Origin: Microbacterium sp. No. 7
Lineage (GTDB): Bacteria; Actinomycetota; Actinomycetes; Actinomycetales; Microbacteriaceae
DNA: 64,000 bases
Assembly (NCBI RefSeq): GCF_001314225.1
Contig: NZ_CP012697.1
Location: 2,480,001 to 2,544,000, forward strand
Direction of reading: 5' to 3'
A model generated the notes under the pieces. The model was not told the DNA's origin, did not search any database, and saw only the letters and a program-made list of their open reading frames with translations. The stretch's first letter is position 1; each line of letters starts with the position of its first letter. Positions 8,400 to 16,912 of the stretch are shown here, piece after piece. The translations under genes and the position numbers were made by a program.

Positions 8400-9051
8400 C
8401 CTCGATGATGTCGTAGTTCATGCCCGCCCCGTAGAAGCAGGATTTCACCTGCGGATCCTGCACGTCGAAGGGCGGGTTGCTTCGCATTCCGCGTTCCAAG
8501 AAGCCTCGCGTCGCATCGACGGTGACATCACCGCCGGCGAGCCCTGCTGATTCCAGACACGCGTACGCGACGCGCGCAGGGTCCGCATAAAGGTGCGGAT
8601 TTCCCTGCTGTATCTCGAACAGCATGATCACGTTCCCGGCCGTTGCCGCCATGCAATCCATGTCGGCGCGCATCAACGCATCGACATCGTCAACCAACGG
8701 AGGTTTCAGCTCAACGGCACCACTGACAAACTGCGCAGTCGAAATTGTATATCCCTGATCAGACATGCAATCAAGATACAAGTCGATTCCCATGAGATAC
8801 TCGCTCTGCTTTATGCGCCCCGACTCGGTTGCTCCCGTGAGCACATCCCGTTCAAAGTCCGTGAGCGAATCATCCCTCAGCGACTGCTCGAAGAGGTCCT
8901 GCAGCGAGTCGGCAATCGTCCCATCGACGGATGCCCTCTCTGTCGCAGAACAACCCACGAGCCCGAACACAAGGATGACCACCGCGGCGCAGAGCGCGGG
9001 GAACCGTCCGATGCAAAGACTCTGCGAACGCACAAGAACCTCGCCCGCCAT
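8392..9051 (-). CDS. Putative lipoprotein of unknown function
   Basis: A 219-residue protein with a hydrophobic signal ending in a lipobox (FGLVGC, Cys about residue 34), so it is probably attached to the outer face of the membrane. The mature part is acidic with several further Cys residues (DLYLDCMSDQ, DMDCMAA, AYACLE, KSCFYG) and no family I recognise. It has an AT-richer, less biased codon use than the neighbouring com genes, consistent with acquired DNA. It is translationally coupled at both ends: its ATG overlaps the TGA of the small upstream gene, and its end overlaps the adaptor start. Confidence 0.7.
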   Translation of the reverse strand: MAGEVLVRSQSLCIGRFPALCAAVVILVFGLVGCSATERASVDGTIADSLQDLFEQSLRDDSLTDFERDVLTGATESGRIKQSEYLMGIDLYLDCMSDQGYTISTAQFVSGAVELKPPLVDDVDALMRADMDCMAATAGNVIMLFEIQQGNPHLYADPARVAYACLESAGLAGGDVTVDATRGFLERGMRSNPPFDVQDPQVKSCFYGAGMNYDIIEDE

Positions 9052-9272
9052 CAGGAGCAGAGAATTCCGTCGCCGTGGGAGACGCGTCCTTCGTGCGTGA
9101 AATCGATATGGCCACAGTTACGCCCGCCACCGGGCGCGCAAGAAAGCGTCACCACTCCGGCATCGAGTTCTGTCGCCACGACCGATGTCGGCGGCGAGAC
9201 GAAGATACCGACCGCGAACTTCCCGAACACCATGCCCCCCAGCATCAGTATCGTCCTGTCGGCACACATCAC
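9051..9272 (-). CDS. Small secreted Cys-containing peptide, first gene of exporter operon
   Basis: A 73-residue protein with a hydrophobic N-terminal segment (about residues 8-25) and a Gly/Cys-containing tail with three Cys after the segment (TLSCAPGG, RNCGHID, ILCS). Its stop overlaps the lipoprotein start as TGATG, which argues for real translation. No family is recognised. Position as the first gene before a lipoprotein, an envelope adaptor and MacB-like exporter genes suggests a secreted peptide or bacteriocin-like product, but that is inference from context. Several in-frame Met codons near the start make the exact N-terminus uncertain. Confidence 0.45.
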   Translation of the reverse strand: MMCADRTILMLGGMVFGKFAVGIFVSPPTSVVATELDAGVVTLSCAPGGGRNCGHIDFTHEGRVSHGDGILCS

Positions 9273-9352
9273 TTGGATGCCACATCCATATTGCAGGACG
9301 CGCGGAGGCGTGTCAACTCCGTGATCGCCTCCACTGGCAGCGCCCGCAGAGA

Positions 9353-9599
9353 TCAGAAGCGGCTGGGTTCCACGCCGCTCAAGACCGCATACGCCAGCTC
9401 GGCGGATGAGGCGATGTACCGGGTAGTGCCGTCAGCCGTCGAGACGACGCCGGTCAGCCTCCAGCATGGCGCCGAGCTCCACGTCCACATCGATGCTCGG
9501 AAAGAAGTCCGTGCGGCGCGTTGCTCGACGGGGAGGAGTCGCGAGACCCGCACGAATCAGCCGGTCCAGCGGGTCCTGGTCGAACCCGGTCGCGCTCAT
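9353..9599 (-). pseudogene. Small conserved-looking gene broken by a frameshift
   Basis: An ATG at 9599 with a strong GAGGAGGAAG ribosome-binding sequence starts a frame beginning MSATGFDQDPLDRLIRAG and ending at 9432 after 55 residues. An overlapping frame continues with protein-like sequence (TTRYIASSAELAYAVLSG) to 9353. Joining the two near 9435-9450 would give one protein of about 80 residues. It is just upstream of the exporter operon on the same strand and may be its original first gene. The function is unknown. Confidence 0.4.
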
Positions 9600-9655
9600 C
9601 TTCCTCCTCATGGTCAAGAGCGTCGCACTCATCGCCACAGACTTCATACCCGCTC

Positions 9656-10246
9656 TCACAGCACCACCAGGTCGCGCAGGCCCTCGAGCATCTTCTCGCC
9701 GATGCCCGAGACCGCGAGCAGATCCTCCACGCTCGTGAACGGCCCGTTCTCGTCACGCCACTGGATGATCCGGGCCGCGATCGCGGGGCCGACGCGTGGA
9801 AGCGTGTCGAGCGCCGCCGCGTCGGCCGTGTTGAGGTTCACGCGACCGTCGGCCTCCCCCGCAGCCGCGGCCGATGGCGGTGGCACCTCGCCGACGGCCG
9901 GCACGTACAGCTGCTCGCCGTCGCTCAGTGCCCGCGCCAGGTTCACGGCGGCCGCGTCCGCGGCATCCGTCATGCCGCCCGCCGCCGCGACGACGTCGAC
10001 CACGCGCGCACCCTCGTCGAGCCGGTAGAGGCCGGGACTCACGACCTGCCCGTGCACGTGCACGTACACGGGCGCCGCCGTGGCGCGGATCTCGACCGCG
10101 ACGACCTCCTCGGCCGGCGCGGATGCCGTGCGCACGACGCCGATCGCGACCGTGGCGGCAGCGGCGGCGAGCACGAGCACGATCGCCGCGCCCAGGCCGA
10201 CGGTGCGGCGCGGTCGCGGCGCGGGCGGCGGGTCGACGGGGTCCAC
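9656..10246 (-). CDS. comEA: ComEA-type helix-hairpin-helix DNA-binding competence protein
   Basis: A 196-residue protein with an N-terminal membrane anchor (about residues 15-35), a SLBB-like domain (VYVHVHGQVVSPGLYRLDEG) and a C-terminal double helix-hairpin-helix (VNLNTADAAALDTLPRVGPA and VSGIGEKMLEGLR). ComEA binds incoming double-stranded DNA at the outer membrane face and delivers it to ComEC. I chose the GTG at 10246 because it puts the basic residues and anchor at the N-terminus; the frame continues upstream through non-coding-looking sequence. The shared com element ends 45 nt before this start. Confidence 0.9.
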   Translation of the reverse strand: MDPVDPPPAPRPRRTVGLGAAIVLVLAAAAATVAIGVVRTASAPAEEVVAVEIRATAAPVYVHVHGQVVSPGLYRLDEGARVVDVVAAAGGMTDAADAAAVNLARALSDGEQLYVPAVGEVPPPSAAAAGEADGRVNLNTADAAALDTLPRVGPAIAARIIQWRDENGPFTSVEDLLAVSGIGEKMLEGLRDLVVL

Positions 10247-10291
10247 ACGGGCAGCCTCGCACCCGCGCCCGTGCCGCGGAGCGCGAACCGA

Positions 10292-10337
10292 GCGATCGGT
10301 GGACAGATCCGCCGGGTCACACACTGGGGACGAGGCG
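10292..10337 (-). promoter_or_regulatory. Shared com upstream element, comEA copy
   Basis: The minus strand reads CGCCTCGTCCCCAGTG, 12 variable bases, then GATCTGTCCACCGATCGC, with 45 nt to the comEA GTG. It matches the element before comEC in sequence, internal spacing and distance to the start codon, while the sequences on either side are unrelated. Confidence 0.6.
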
Positions 10338-10364
10338 GCGAACACACCCGAACACCGGCGCAAG

Positions 10365-10445
10365 GGTGCTAATTATCTCGCCGAGGGTGCTTTCGAGAGC
10401 ACCCTCGCGGGAACAACTGGCACCCTCGCGAGAACAACTGGCACC
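10365..10445. repeat. Modular 21-bp palindromic repeat cluster, copy B
   Basis: One diverged forward unit (10365-10385), a central perfect 18-bp palindrome-like hairpin (10386-10403, GGTGCTTTCGAGAGCACC) and two inverted units (10404-10424, 10425-10445). The last is the exact reverse complement of the unit at 2205-2225. A partial further unit follows to about 10456. The block lies between the leuS stop and the comEA upstream element. Confidence 0.85.
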
Positions 10446-10487
10446 CTCGCGAGAAAAAGACGAGGGGATGCCGCGAGCACGGGGCCG

Positions 10488-13064
10488 CTAGGCGACGGTG
10501 AAGCTGACGACCTTGGGGGCGCGGACGACGACGCGGGTGATCTCGCGGTCGCCGAGCGAACGGCGCACCTTCTCGTCGGCGCGGGCGACGGCCTCGAGCT
10601 CCTCGCTGGAGATCTTCGCGGGCACCTGCAGCGTGCCGCGCACCTTGCCGTTGACCTGCACGACCGCGGTCACGCTCTCCTCCACGAGCAGCGTCGCGTC
10701 GGGCTGACGCCACGAGACGAGGCCGACGAACGGCGCGTACCCGAGCTTCGCCCACATCTCCTCCGCCGTGTGCGGGGCGAACAGGTCGAGCACCATCGCG
10801 ACGGCCTCGGCGGCCTCGCGCACGGCGGGGTCGCCGGCGCCGGGGCCCGTGTCGATCGTCTTGCGGATCGCGTTGACGAGCTCCATCAGGCGGGCGACGA
10901 CGACGTTGAACTTCGTCTGCTCGACGAGCCCGTGCACGTCGGCCCACAGCCGGTGCGTCACGCGCCGCAGCGCGACGTCGCCCTCGGCCCACACGGCGTC
11001 GGGGGCGCTCGTGACCTCGGAGGCGACGCGCAGCGCGCGGGCGAGGAACTTGGCGGCGCCGGTCGTCGACACGTCGGCCCAGTCCTTGTCGTCCTCGACG
11101 GGCCCCGCGAAGGCGAGCGCGACGCGCAGCGCGTCGGCGCCGTGCTGCTCGAGCTCCTCCTGGAACAGCACCAGGTTGCCCTTGCTCTTCGACATCTTCG
11201 CGCCGTTGAGGATGACCATGCCCTGGTTGATGAGGCTGGAGAACGGCTCGGTGAACTCGACGAGGCCCATGTCGAACAGCGCCTTCGTGATGAAGCGCGC
11301 GTACAGCAGGTGCAGGATCGCGTGCTCCACGCCGCCGATGTAGAAGTCCACGGGACCCCACTTGTCGGCCTCCGCGGGCGAGAACGCCTCCGCGGCGCTG
11401 CCCGGCGACAGGAAGCGCAGGAAGTACCACGAGCTGTCCACGAAGGTGTCCATCGTGTCGGGGTCGCGCAGCGCGGGCTCGCCGGTCTCGGGGTCTGTCG
11501 TCGCGACCCACTCCGACGCGCCGCCGAGGGGCGACGTGCCCTTCGGCGTGAGGTCGAGGCCCGTGATCGAGGGCAGCTCGACCGGCAGCCGGTCGTCGGG
11601 CACGGGCACGATGCGTCCGTCGGACGTGTGCACCATGGGGATGGGCGTGCCCCAGAACCGCTGGCGCGAGATCAGCCAGTCGCGCAGGCGGTAGTTCTTC
11701 GCCGCGCGCCCCGCGCCGCCCGCCTCGAGCTGCTCGATCGCGCGCGCGATCGCGTTGCGCTTGCTCAGGCCGTTCAGCGAGCCCGAGTTGATCATGCGCC
11801 CCTCGCCCGTGAGCGCGACGCCCGTCTTCGCGGGGTCGACGTCGTCGGCGCCGGCGGATGCCGGGTCGATCGGCACGCCGTTCTCGTCGAGCTCGATCAC
11901 CGGGATCGCGCCGGTCAGCGGCGCCAGCGTGTCGACGACGACCTTCACCGGCAGGCCGAAGGCGCGCGCGAAGTCGAGGTCGCGCTGGTCGTGGGCGGGC
12001 ACGGCCATGACCGCGCCGTGGCCGTAGTCGGCCAGCACGTAGTCGGCCGCCCAGATCGGCAGCCGCTCGCCGTTGATGGGGTTGACCGCGTAGCGCTCGA
12101 GGAACACGCCCGTCTTGGGGCGGTCGGCGGTCTGACGGTCGATCTCGCTCGTCTTCTGCACCGTCTCCAGGTAGCCCCGGAAGCGCTCCTGCACCTCGGC
12201 GGAGGCGCCCGCCGCGAGCTCGGACGCCAGGTCGCTGTCGGGCGCGACGACGAAGAACGTCGCGCCGTGCAGCGTGTCGGGGCGCGTCGAGAACACGGTG
12301 ACCTTCTCGTCCCGGCCCTCGATCTCGAAGTCGATGTCGGCGCCGACCGAGCGGCCGATCCAGTTGCGCTGCATCTGCAGCACCTTGTGCGGCCAGAAGC
12401 CCTCGAGCTGGTTGAGGTCGTCGAGCAGGCGGTCGGCGTACTGCGTGATGCGGAAGTACCACTGCGTGAGCTTCTTCTTCGTCACCTCGGCGCCGCAGCG
12501 CTCGCAGTGGCCGTCGACGACCTGCTCGTTGGCGAGCACCGTCTGGTCGGCGGGGCACCAGTTGACGGGGCTCTCCTTGCGATAGGCGAGCCCGCGGTCG
12601 TAGAGGCGCTGGAACAGCCACTGGTTCCACCGGTAGTACTCCGGGTCGCTCGTGTGCAGCACCCGCGACCAGTCGAACGAGACGCCGTACTGCTTGAGGC
12701 TCGCCTTCTGCTGGTCGATGTTCTGGTAGGTCCACTCGCGCGGGTCCGCACCGCGCTTGATCGCCGCGTTCTCGGCGGGCAGGCCGAAGCTGTCCCAGCC
12801 GATGGGGTTGAGCACGTTGTAGCCGCGGTGCCGCCAGAACCGCGCGACGATGTCGGAGTAGAGGTAGTTCTCGGCGTGGCCCATGTGCAGGTCGCCCGAC
12901 GGGTACGGGAACATCGCCAGCACGTACTTGCGCGGCCGGGTGTCCTCGTCGCCGCCGGCGCGGAACGGGTCGTGCTCGGCCCAGAGCGCCTGCCACTTCT
13001 GCTGGATGGCGTGCGGATCGAAGGCGCCGCCCTCGGCGGCGATTTCGCTGGTCGTCATGGACAC
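10488..13064 (-). CDS. leuS: Leucyl-tRNA synthetase
   Basis: An 858-residue class I aminoacyl-tRNA synthetase that charges tRNA-Leu. The HIGH motif appears as HMGH in [16 protein letters not shown] (about residue 60), the CP1 editing domain spans roughly residues 230-430 (with [12 protein letters not shown]), and the catalytic loop KMSKSKGN lies near residue 620, followed by the anticodon-binding domain. The length is normal for bacterial LeuS. The start may be the GTG at 13064 or the ATG two codons later. It runs as a single gene toward the repeat cluster. Confidence 0.97.
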   Translation of the reverse strand: MSMTTSEIAAEGGAFDPHAIQQKWQALWAEHDPFRAGGDEDTRPRKYVLAMFPYPSGDLHMGHAENYLYSDIVARFWRHRGYNVLNPIGWDSFGLPAENAAIKRGADPREWTYQNIDQQKASLKQYGVSFDWSRVLHTSDPEYYRWNQWLFQRLYDRGLAYRKESPVNWCPADQTVLANEQVVDGHCERCGAEVTKKKLTQWYFRITQYADRLLDDLNQLEGFWPHKVLQMQRNWIGRSVGADIDFEIEGRDEKVTVFSTRPDTLHGATFFVVAPDSDLASELAAGASAEVQERFRGYLETVQKTSEIDRQTADRPKTGVFLERYAVNPINGERLPIWAADYVLADYGHGAVMAVPAHDQRDLDFARAFGLPVKVVVDTLAPLTGAIPVIELDENGVPIDPASAGADDVDPAKTGVALTGEGRMINSGSLNGLSKRNAIARAIEQLEAGGAGRAAKNYRLRDWLISRQRFWGTPIPMVHTSDGRIVPVPDDRLPVELPSITGLDLTPKGTSPLGGASEWVATTDPETGEPALRDPDTMDTFVDSSWYFLRFLSPGSAAEAFSPAEADKWGPVDFYIGGVEHAILHLLYARFITKALFDMGLVEFTEPFSSLINQGMVILNGAKMSKSKGNLVLFQEELEQHGADALRVALAFAGPVEDDKDWADVSTTGAAKFLARALRVASEVTSAPDAVWAEGDVALRRVTHRLWADVHGLVEQTKFNVVVARLMELVNAIRKTIDTGPGAGDPAVREAAEAVAMVLDLFAPHTAEEMWAKLGYAPFVGLVSWRQPDATLLVEESVTAVVQVNGKVRGTLQVPAKISSEELEAVARADEKVRRSLGDREITRVVVRAPKVVSFTVA

Positions 13065-13116
13065 GGGTATCCCATCGTGATGAGGAGAGTGAGACGCGAG
13101 AACTCGCCCTTTTAGG

Positions 13117-14460
13117 CTACCCGACGCCGTCTGACCACTCCCGAGGCAGCCGGGCGCCGATCGCGGCGAGCGGTCCGCGCGCCTTGACGGCGACCTCGGC
13201 GACCTCGGCGGCGGCCTCGGAGCGCCAGGTGATGCCGCCGCCGGCGCCGACCGAGACGGAGTCCGCCTCGTACACGATCGAGCGGATCACCATCGCCAGG
13301 TCGGCGCCGCCGTCGTCGCCGATCCACCCGAAGCAGCCGGCGTAGACGCCGCGCGGCGCGCCCTCCAGGCGGTGCAGGATCGTCATGGCCGACCGCTTCG
13401 GGGCGCCCGTCATGCTCCCGGCGGGGAACGCGGCATCCAGCACGTCGCCGATGCGCACGCCCGGCAGGAGGGCGCCGGCGACGGTGCTGACGAGCTGGTG
13501 CACGGCGGGGTACGACTCCACGTGCAGCAGCCGCTCGACCGTGACGCTGCCGGGCGCGCACACGCGCTGCAGGTCGTTGCGCATGAGGTCGACGATCATC
13601 ACGTTCTCGGCGCGCTCCTTGACGCTCTCGAGCAGCTCGCGCGCCTGGCGCGCGTCGTCCTGCGGATCGGTGCCGCGCGGCCGCGTCCCCTTGATCGGCG
13701 AGGTGCGCACGGTGCCGCCCCCGATCTGCAGGAACCGCTCGGGGCTCGCGCTCAGCAGCACGCGGTCGCCGACGCGGACGAGCCCGCCGTGGTGGGTCGG
13801 GTGCGCCGCGCGCAGCCGCAGGTAGGCGTCGACGGCCTCCCCCGCATCGCTCCGCGGCACCTCGAACCGCGTCGTGAGGCACAGCTGGTAGGCGTCGCCG
13901 GCGCGGATCGCGTCGCGGCAGCGCTCGATGAGCGCCGCGTACGCACGCGGATCGTGGCGCGCGACCGCCGTGAGACCGCCGTCGGGCCCGCCCTCCGCCG
14001 GTGCGCCCGCGGACGCCGGGGCGGATGCCGCCCAGCCCTCCGCCCGCCGCACGGCGTCGTCCAGCTCGCCGGCCGGGGCGACGACCCACGTCTCGCGGCG
14101 GGCGTGGTCGAACGCGAGGAACCACGCGACGGCGAGCCCGGCGTCGCCCGGCCCATCGAGCCGCGCGGGCGCCCCGGCACGGGCGGCCGCGTCGTCGTAG
14201 GCGCACCAGCCGACCCAGCCGCCGCCGAAACCGCCCCAGCGCCGCTCTGCCGACGTCTCGCAGACGACGTGGCGGGGCACCGGCGCGGGCACGCCCACGC
14301 CCATCCAGCTCCATCCGCCGGTCGCGTCGCGCCCCGAGTCGAGCCAGAAGGCGTGGGGCTCGCGCGCCGGTCCGCCCAGGAACGCCGCCGCCGGGTCGAC
14401 CCACGACGGCAGTCGGCGGGCCTCACGTGCAGCAGACACGGAATTCACAGTAGCGGGCAC
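13117..14460 (-). CDS. pabB: Aminodeoxychorismate synthase component I (chorismate-binding family)
   Basis: A 447-residue protein of the anthranilate/aminodeoxychorismate synthase component I family. The chorismate-binding signature is visible in order: [56 protein letters not shown] and [13 protein letters not shown], ending [10 protein letters not shown]. The amino-terminal region is short and diverged, which fits PabB better than TrpE. It would make 4-amino-4-deoxychorismate for folate with a glutamine amidotransferase subunit not present here. GTG starts at 14460 and 14439 are both possible; no clear ribosome-binding site decides. Confidence 0.8.
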   Translation of the reverse strand: MPATVNSVSAAREARRLPSWVDPAAAFLGGPAREPHAFWLDSGRDATGGWSWMGVGVPAPVPRHVVCETSAERRWGGFGGGWVGWCAYDDAAARAGAPARLDGPGDAGLAVAWFLAFDHARRETWVVAPAGELDDAVRRAEGWAASAPASAGAPAEGGPDGGLTAVARHDPRAYAALIERCRDAIRAGDAYQLCLTTRFEVPRSDAGEAVDAYLRLRAAHPTHHGGLVRVGDRVLLSASPERFLQIGGGTVRTSPIKGTRPRGTDPQDDARQARELLESVKERAENVMIVDLMRNDLQRVCAPGSVTVERLLHVESYPAVHQLVSTVAGALLPGVRIGDVLDAAFPAGSMTGAPKRSAMTILHRLEGAPRGVYAGCFGWIGDDGGADLAMVIRSIVYEADSVSVGAGGGITWRSEAAAEVAEVAVKARGPLAAIGARLPREWSDGVG

Positions 14461-14474
14461 CGTACGCTTGTCGG

Positions 14475-15146
14475 GTGAACGACTTCCTCTCCTGGATCCT
14501 GGATGCCGTTCAGAGCGTCGATCCCGTGCTGAGGACGATCCTCGCGGGCGTCGCGATGATGCTGGAGACGAGCATCCTGGTCGGCCTGATCGTTCCCGGC
14601 GACACGATCGTGATCGTCGCGGCGACCGCCGTCGCGTCGCCCGTCGAGGGCGTCCTGCTGGGCGTCGCCGTCGTCGTCGGCGCGCTCGCGGGCGAGAGCA
14701 TCGGCTTCTGGCTGGGGCGGTGGCTGGGGCCGCGCATCCGCGCGTCGCGCCTCGGCGCCCGCATCGGCGACGACAACTGGCGCCGGGCCGAGCTCTACCT
14801 GCAGCGTCGCGGAGGCCCGGCGGTGTTCATCTCGCGGTTCCTGCCCGTGCTGCACTCGCTCGTGCCGCTCACCGTCGGGATGAGCGGGTTCTCGTTCCGC
14901 CGGTTCCTCGCGTGGACGATCCCCGCGTGCGTCGTGTGGTCGGTGCTGTACGTCTCGGTCGCCGCGGCCGCTGCCGGCACGTACCGCGAGCTCGCCGACC
15001 AGCTGCACTACGCCGGCTACATCTTCGTGGGCGTCATCGCGCTGTTCCTGCTGTTCGTGTGGCTCGCGAAGCGCTTCATCATCGCGCGCGAGGCGCGGCA
15101 CATGCACCTCGAGCCCGATGCCGAGCACCACGACGTGACAGACTGA
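14475..15146 (+). CDS. DedA-family membrane protein
   Basis: A 223-residue protein with about five hydrophobic segments and the DedA/SNARE-associated (VTT) signatures: ETSILVGLIVPGD near residue 36, GESIGFWLGRWLGPR, and the conserved FISRFLPVLHSLVPLTVGMSGFSFRRFLAW. DedA proteins act as phospholipid flippases or transporters (undecaprenyl phosphate or polar lipids) in the cytoplasmic membrane. The GTG start is divergent from pabB with only 14 bp between starts, so the promoters must overlap the two coding starts. The next gene follows by 4 bp, suggesting an operon. Confidence 0.9.
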   Translation: MNDFLSWILDAVQSVDPVLRTILAGVAMMLETSILVGLIVPGDTIVIVAATAVASPVEGVLLGVAVVVGALAGESIGFWLGRWLGPRIRASRLGARIGDDNWRRAELYLQRRGGPAVFISRFLPVLHSLVPLTVGMSGFSFRRFLAWTIPACVVWSVLYVSVAAAAAGTYRELADQLHYAGYIFVGVIALFLLFVWLAKRFIIAREARHMHLEPDAEHHDVTD

Positions 15147-15150
15147 ACCG

Positions 15151-16182
15151 GTGGCCACGCCGACGACCCCTCCCAAGGTGCTCTGGCTCGCACGTCTCGA
15201 ACACCGCCTGCATGCCTGGCGCGAACGTCGTGCGCGCCGGCGCGGACACCGGCCGACCGTCGCCGCGTTCCCCGGCTACGGCGGCGAGGACTGGGTGCGG
15301 GTGCTCGCGCGCGTGCTCATCGTGCCGCCCGTGCCGACCCGGCGCCGCGGGGCCGATGCGGCCGTGCGCGGATGGCGCAGCTTCGCGTCGGTGCCGATCG
15401 GCTTCGCTCCCGTGCGGGTCGACATCGAGGGCACGGTGCACGAGGTCGTCGCCGATCGCGGCGGCGTGATCGACACCGTGCTGCCCGCGCGGCTGTCGCC
15501 GGGCTGGCATCCGATCACGATGTCCGTCGAGGGCTCCGACCCGGTCGAGACGAGCGTGTTCATCGTGGGCGCGGAGGTTCCGTTCGGCATCATCTCCGAC
15601 GTCGACGACACCGTCATGGTGACGGCCCTCCCGCGGCCGCTCGTCGCGGCGTGGAACTCGTTCGTCGTCGACGAGCGCGCCCGCCAGCCGGTTCCCGGCA
15701 TGTCGGTCATGCTGGAGCGGATCGTGCACGACCGGCCCGGCACGCCCGTGATCTACCTCTCCACGGGCGCGTGGAACGTCGCGCCGACGCTGCAGCGCTT
15801 CCTGCGCCGGCACCTGTTCCCCAAGGGCGCGCTGCTGCTCACCGACTGGGGGCCGACGCACGATCGCTGGTTCCACAGCGGCCGCGAGCACAAGCGCGAG
15901 AACCTGCGCCGGCTGGCGGGCGAGTTCCCGCGCGTGAAGTGGCTGCTCATCGGCGACGACGGCCAGCACGACGACGACCTGTACACGGAGTTCACGAGCG
16001 AGTTCCCCGAGAACGTCACGGCCGTCGCGATCCGCCGGCTCTCGCCCGCGCAGGTCGTGCTGGCGGGCGGGCGCACGTCGGTCAACGACCACTCCGCCGC
16101 GTCGGTGCCGTGGGTGACCGGGCCCGACGGGGCCGCGCTGCTCGACCGGCTGCGCGAGGCGGGGGTCGTCGACGGCGCGTGA
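15151..16182 (+). CDS. APP1-type (DUF2183) phosphatase domain protein
   Basis: A 343-residue protein whose central and C-terminal part carries HAD-like motif I ISDVDDTVMVT (about residue 150), IYLSTGAWN and LLTDWGPT, and the late acidic motif LIGDDGQHDDDLY, as in the APP1 catalytic domain (named after yeast phosphatidate phosphatase APP1). The N-terminal about 130 residues are basic with a beta-rich region. It starts with GTG 4 bp after the DedA gene, so they probably form an operon, perhaps in lipid metabolism. The bacterial substrate is not established. Confidence 0.85.
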   Translation: MATPTTPPKVLWLARLEHRLHAWRERRARRRGHRPTVAAFPGYGGEDWVRVLARVLIVPPVPTRRRGADAAVRGWRSFASVPIGFAPVRVDIEGTVHEVVADRGGVIDTVLPARLSPGWHPITMSVEGSDPVETSVFIVGAEVPFGIISDVDDTVMVTALPRPLVAAWNSFVVDERARQPVPGMSVMLERIVHDRPGTPVIYLSTGAWNVAPTLQRFLRRHLFPKGALLLTDWGPTHDRWFHSGREHKRENLRRLAGEFPRVKWLLIGDDGQHDDDLYTEFTSEFPENVTAVAIRRLSPAQVVLAGGRTSVNDHSAASVPWVTGPDGAALLDRLREAGVVDGA

Positions 16183-16201
16183 GGCCGCCTACCCTGGAGG
16201 G

Positions 16202-16912
16202 ATGTGCGGTCGGTTCGTCATCGCCCAGCCGGGGCCGGAGCTGGTCGGCGTGCTGCGCGTCGACCTCGTCGCCGACGATCTGCCGGCGCCGTCGTTCAAC
16301 GTCGCGCCGACCGACCGCGTCGCGATCGTGCTCGACTCGGCGAAGTCCGAGCCGCCGGTGCGGCGCCTCGAGGCGGCGCGCTGGGGTCTCGTGCCCGGGT
16401 GGGCGAAGGACGTCTCGGTGGGCGTGCGCGCCATCAACGCCCGCGCCGAGGAGGCCGCCGGCAAGCCGACGTTCCGCGAGGCGCTCGTCTCGCGGCGCGC
16501 GATCGTCCCGGCATCCGGCTACTACGAGTGGCACACGAGCGAGGGCGTGAAGACGCCGCACTACATCCACCCCGCCGACGGCGCGCCGCTGCTGTTCGCG
16601 GGGCTCTACGAGTGGTGGCGCGATCCCGCCAAGGCGGGCGACGATCCCTCGCGCTGGCTGCTGAGCTTCACGATCCTCACGCGCGCGGCGGTCGGCGACC
16701 TGGGCGCGATCCACGACCGGATGCCGCTGTTCGTCGACCCCGACCACGCCGACGCGTGGCTCGATCCGCACGCCGACGACGCCGCCGGACTGCTGGACGC
16801 CGCGTCCGACGCCGCGCCGCACGTCGCCCGGGGGCTCGAGGCCTACGCCGTCGGCAGCGCGGTCGGCAACGTGCGCAACGACACGCCCGACCTCATCGAG
16901 CCGGCGTCGTGA
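16202..16912 (+). CDS. SOS response-associated peptidase/abasic-site sensor (SRAP, YedK-like)
   Basis: A 236-residue SRAP protein. Cys2 (MCGRF), the residue that crosslinks to abasic sites in single-stranded DNA, is present. So are PSFNVAPTD, RWGLVPGWA, INARAEEA, PASGYYEW (Glu) and IHDRMPLF (His). SRAP/YedK shields abasic sites by forming a thiazolidine link. A GAGGG ribosome-binding site lies just before the ATG. Its stop overlaps the GTG of the following glycosylase-like gene, so the two are translationally coupled and likely form a DNA-repair operon. Confidence 0.93.
   Translation: MCGRFVIAQPGPELVGVLRVDLVADDLPAPSFNVAPTDRVAIVLDSAKSEPPVRRLEAARWGLVPGWAKDVSVGVRAINARAEEAAGKPTFREALVSRRAIVPASGYYEWHTSEGVKTPHYIHPADGAPLLFAGLYEWWRDPAKAGDDPSRWLLSFTILTRAAVGDLGAIHDRMPLFVDPDHADAWLDPHADDAAGLLDAASDAAPHVARGLEAYAVGSAVGNVRNDTPDLIEPAS

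Noticed and set aside
9051..9272. Lactococcin 972-type bacteriocin
   Set aside because: Gene context is suggestive, but the tail lacks the Trp/Tyr/Gly and Ser/His pattern expected for that family.
10080..13115. A 1,011-codon open frame opposite leuS
   Set aside because: Low-complexity composition and complete overlap with a well-supported LeuS frame.
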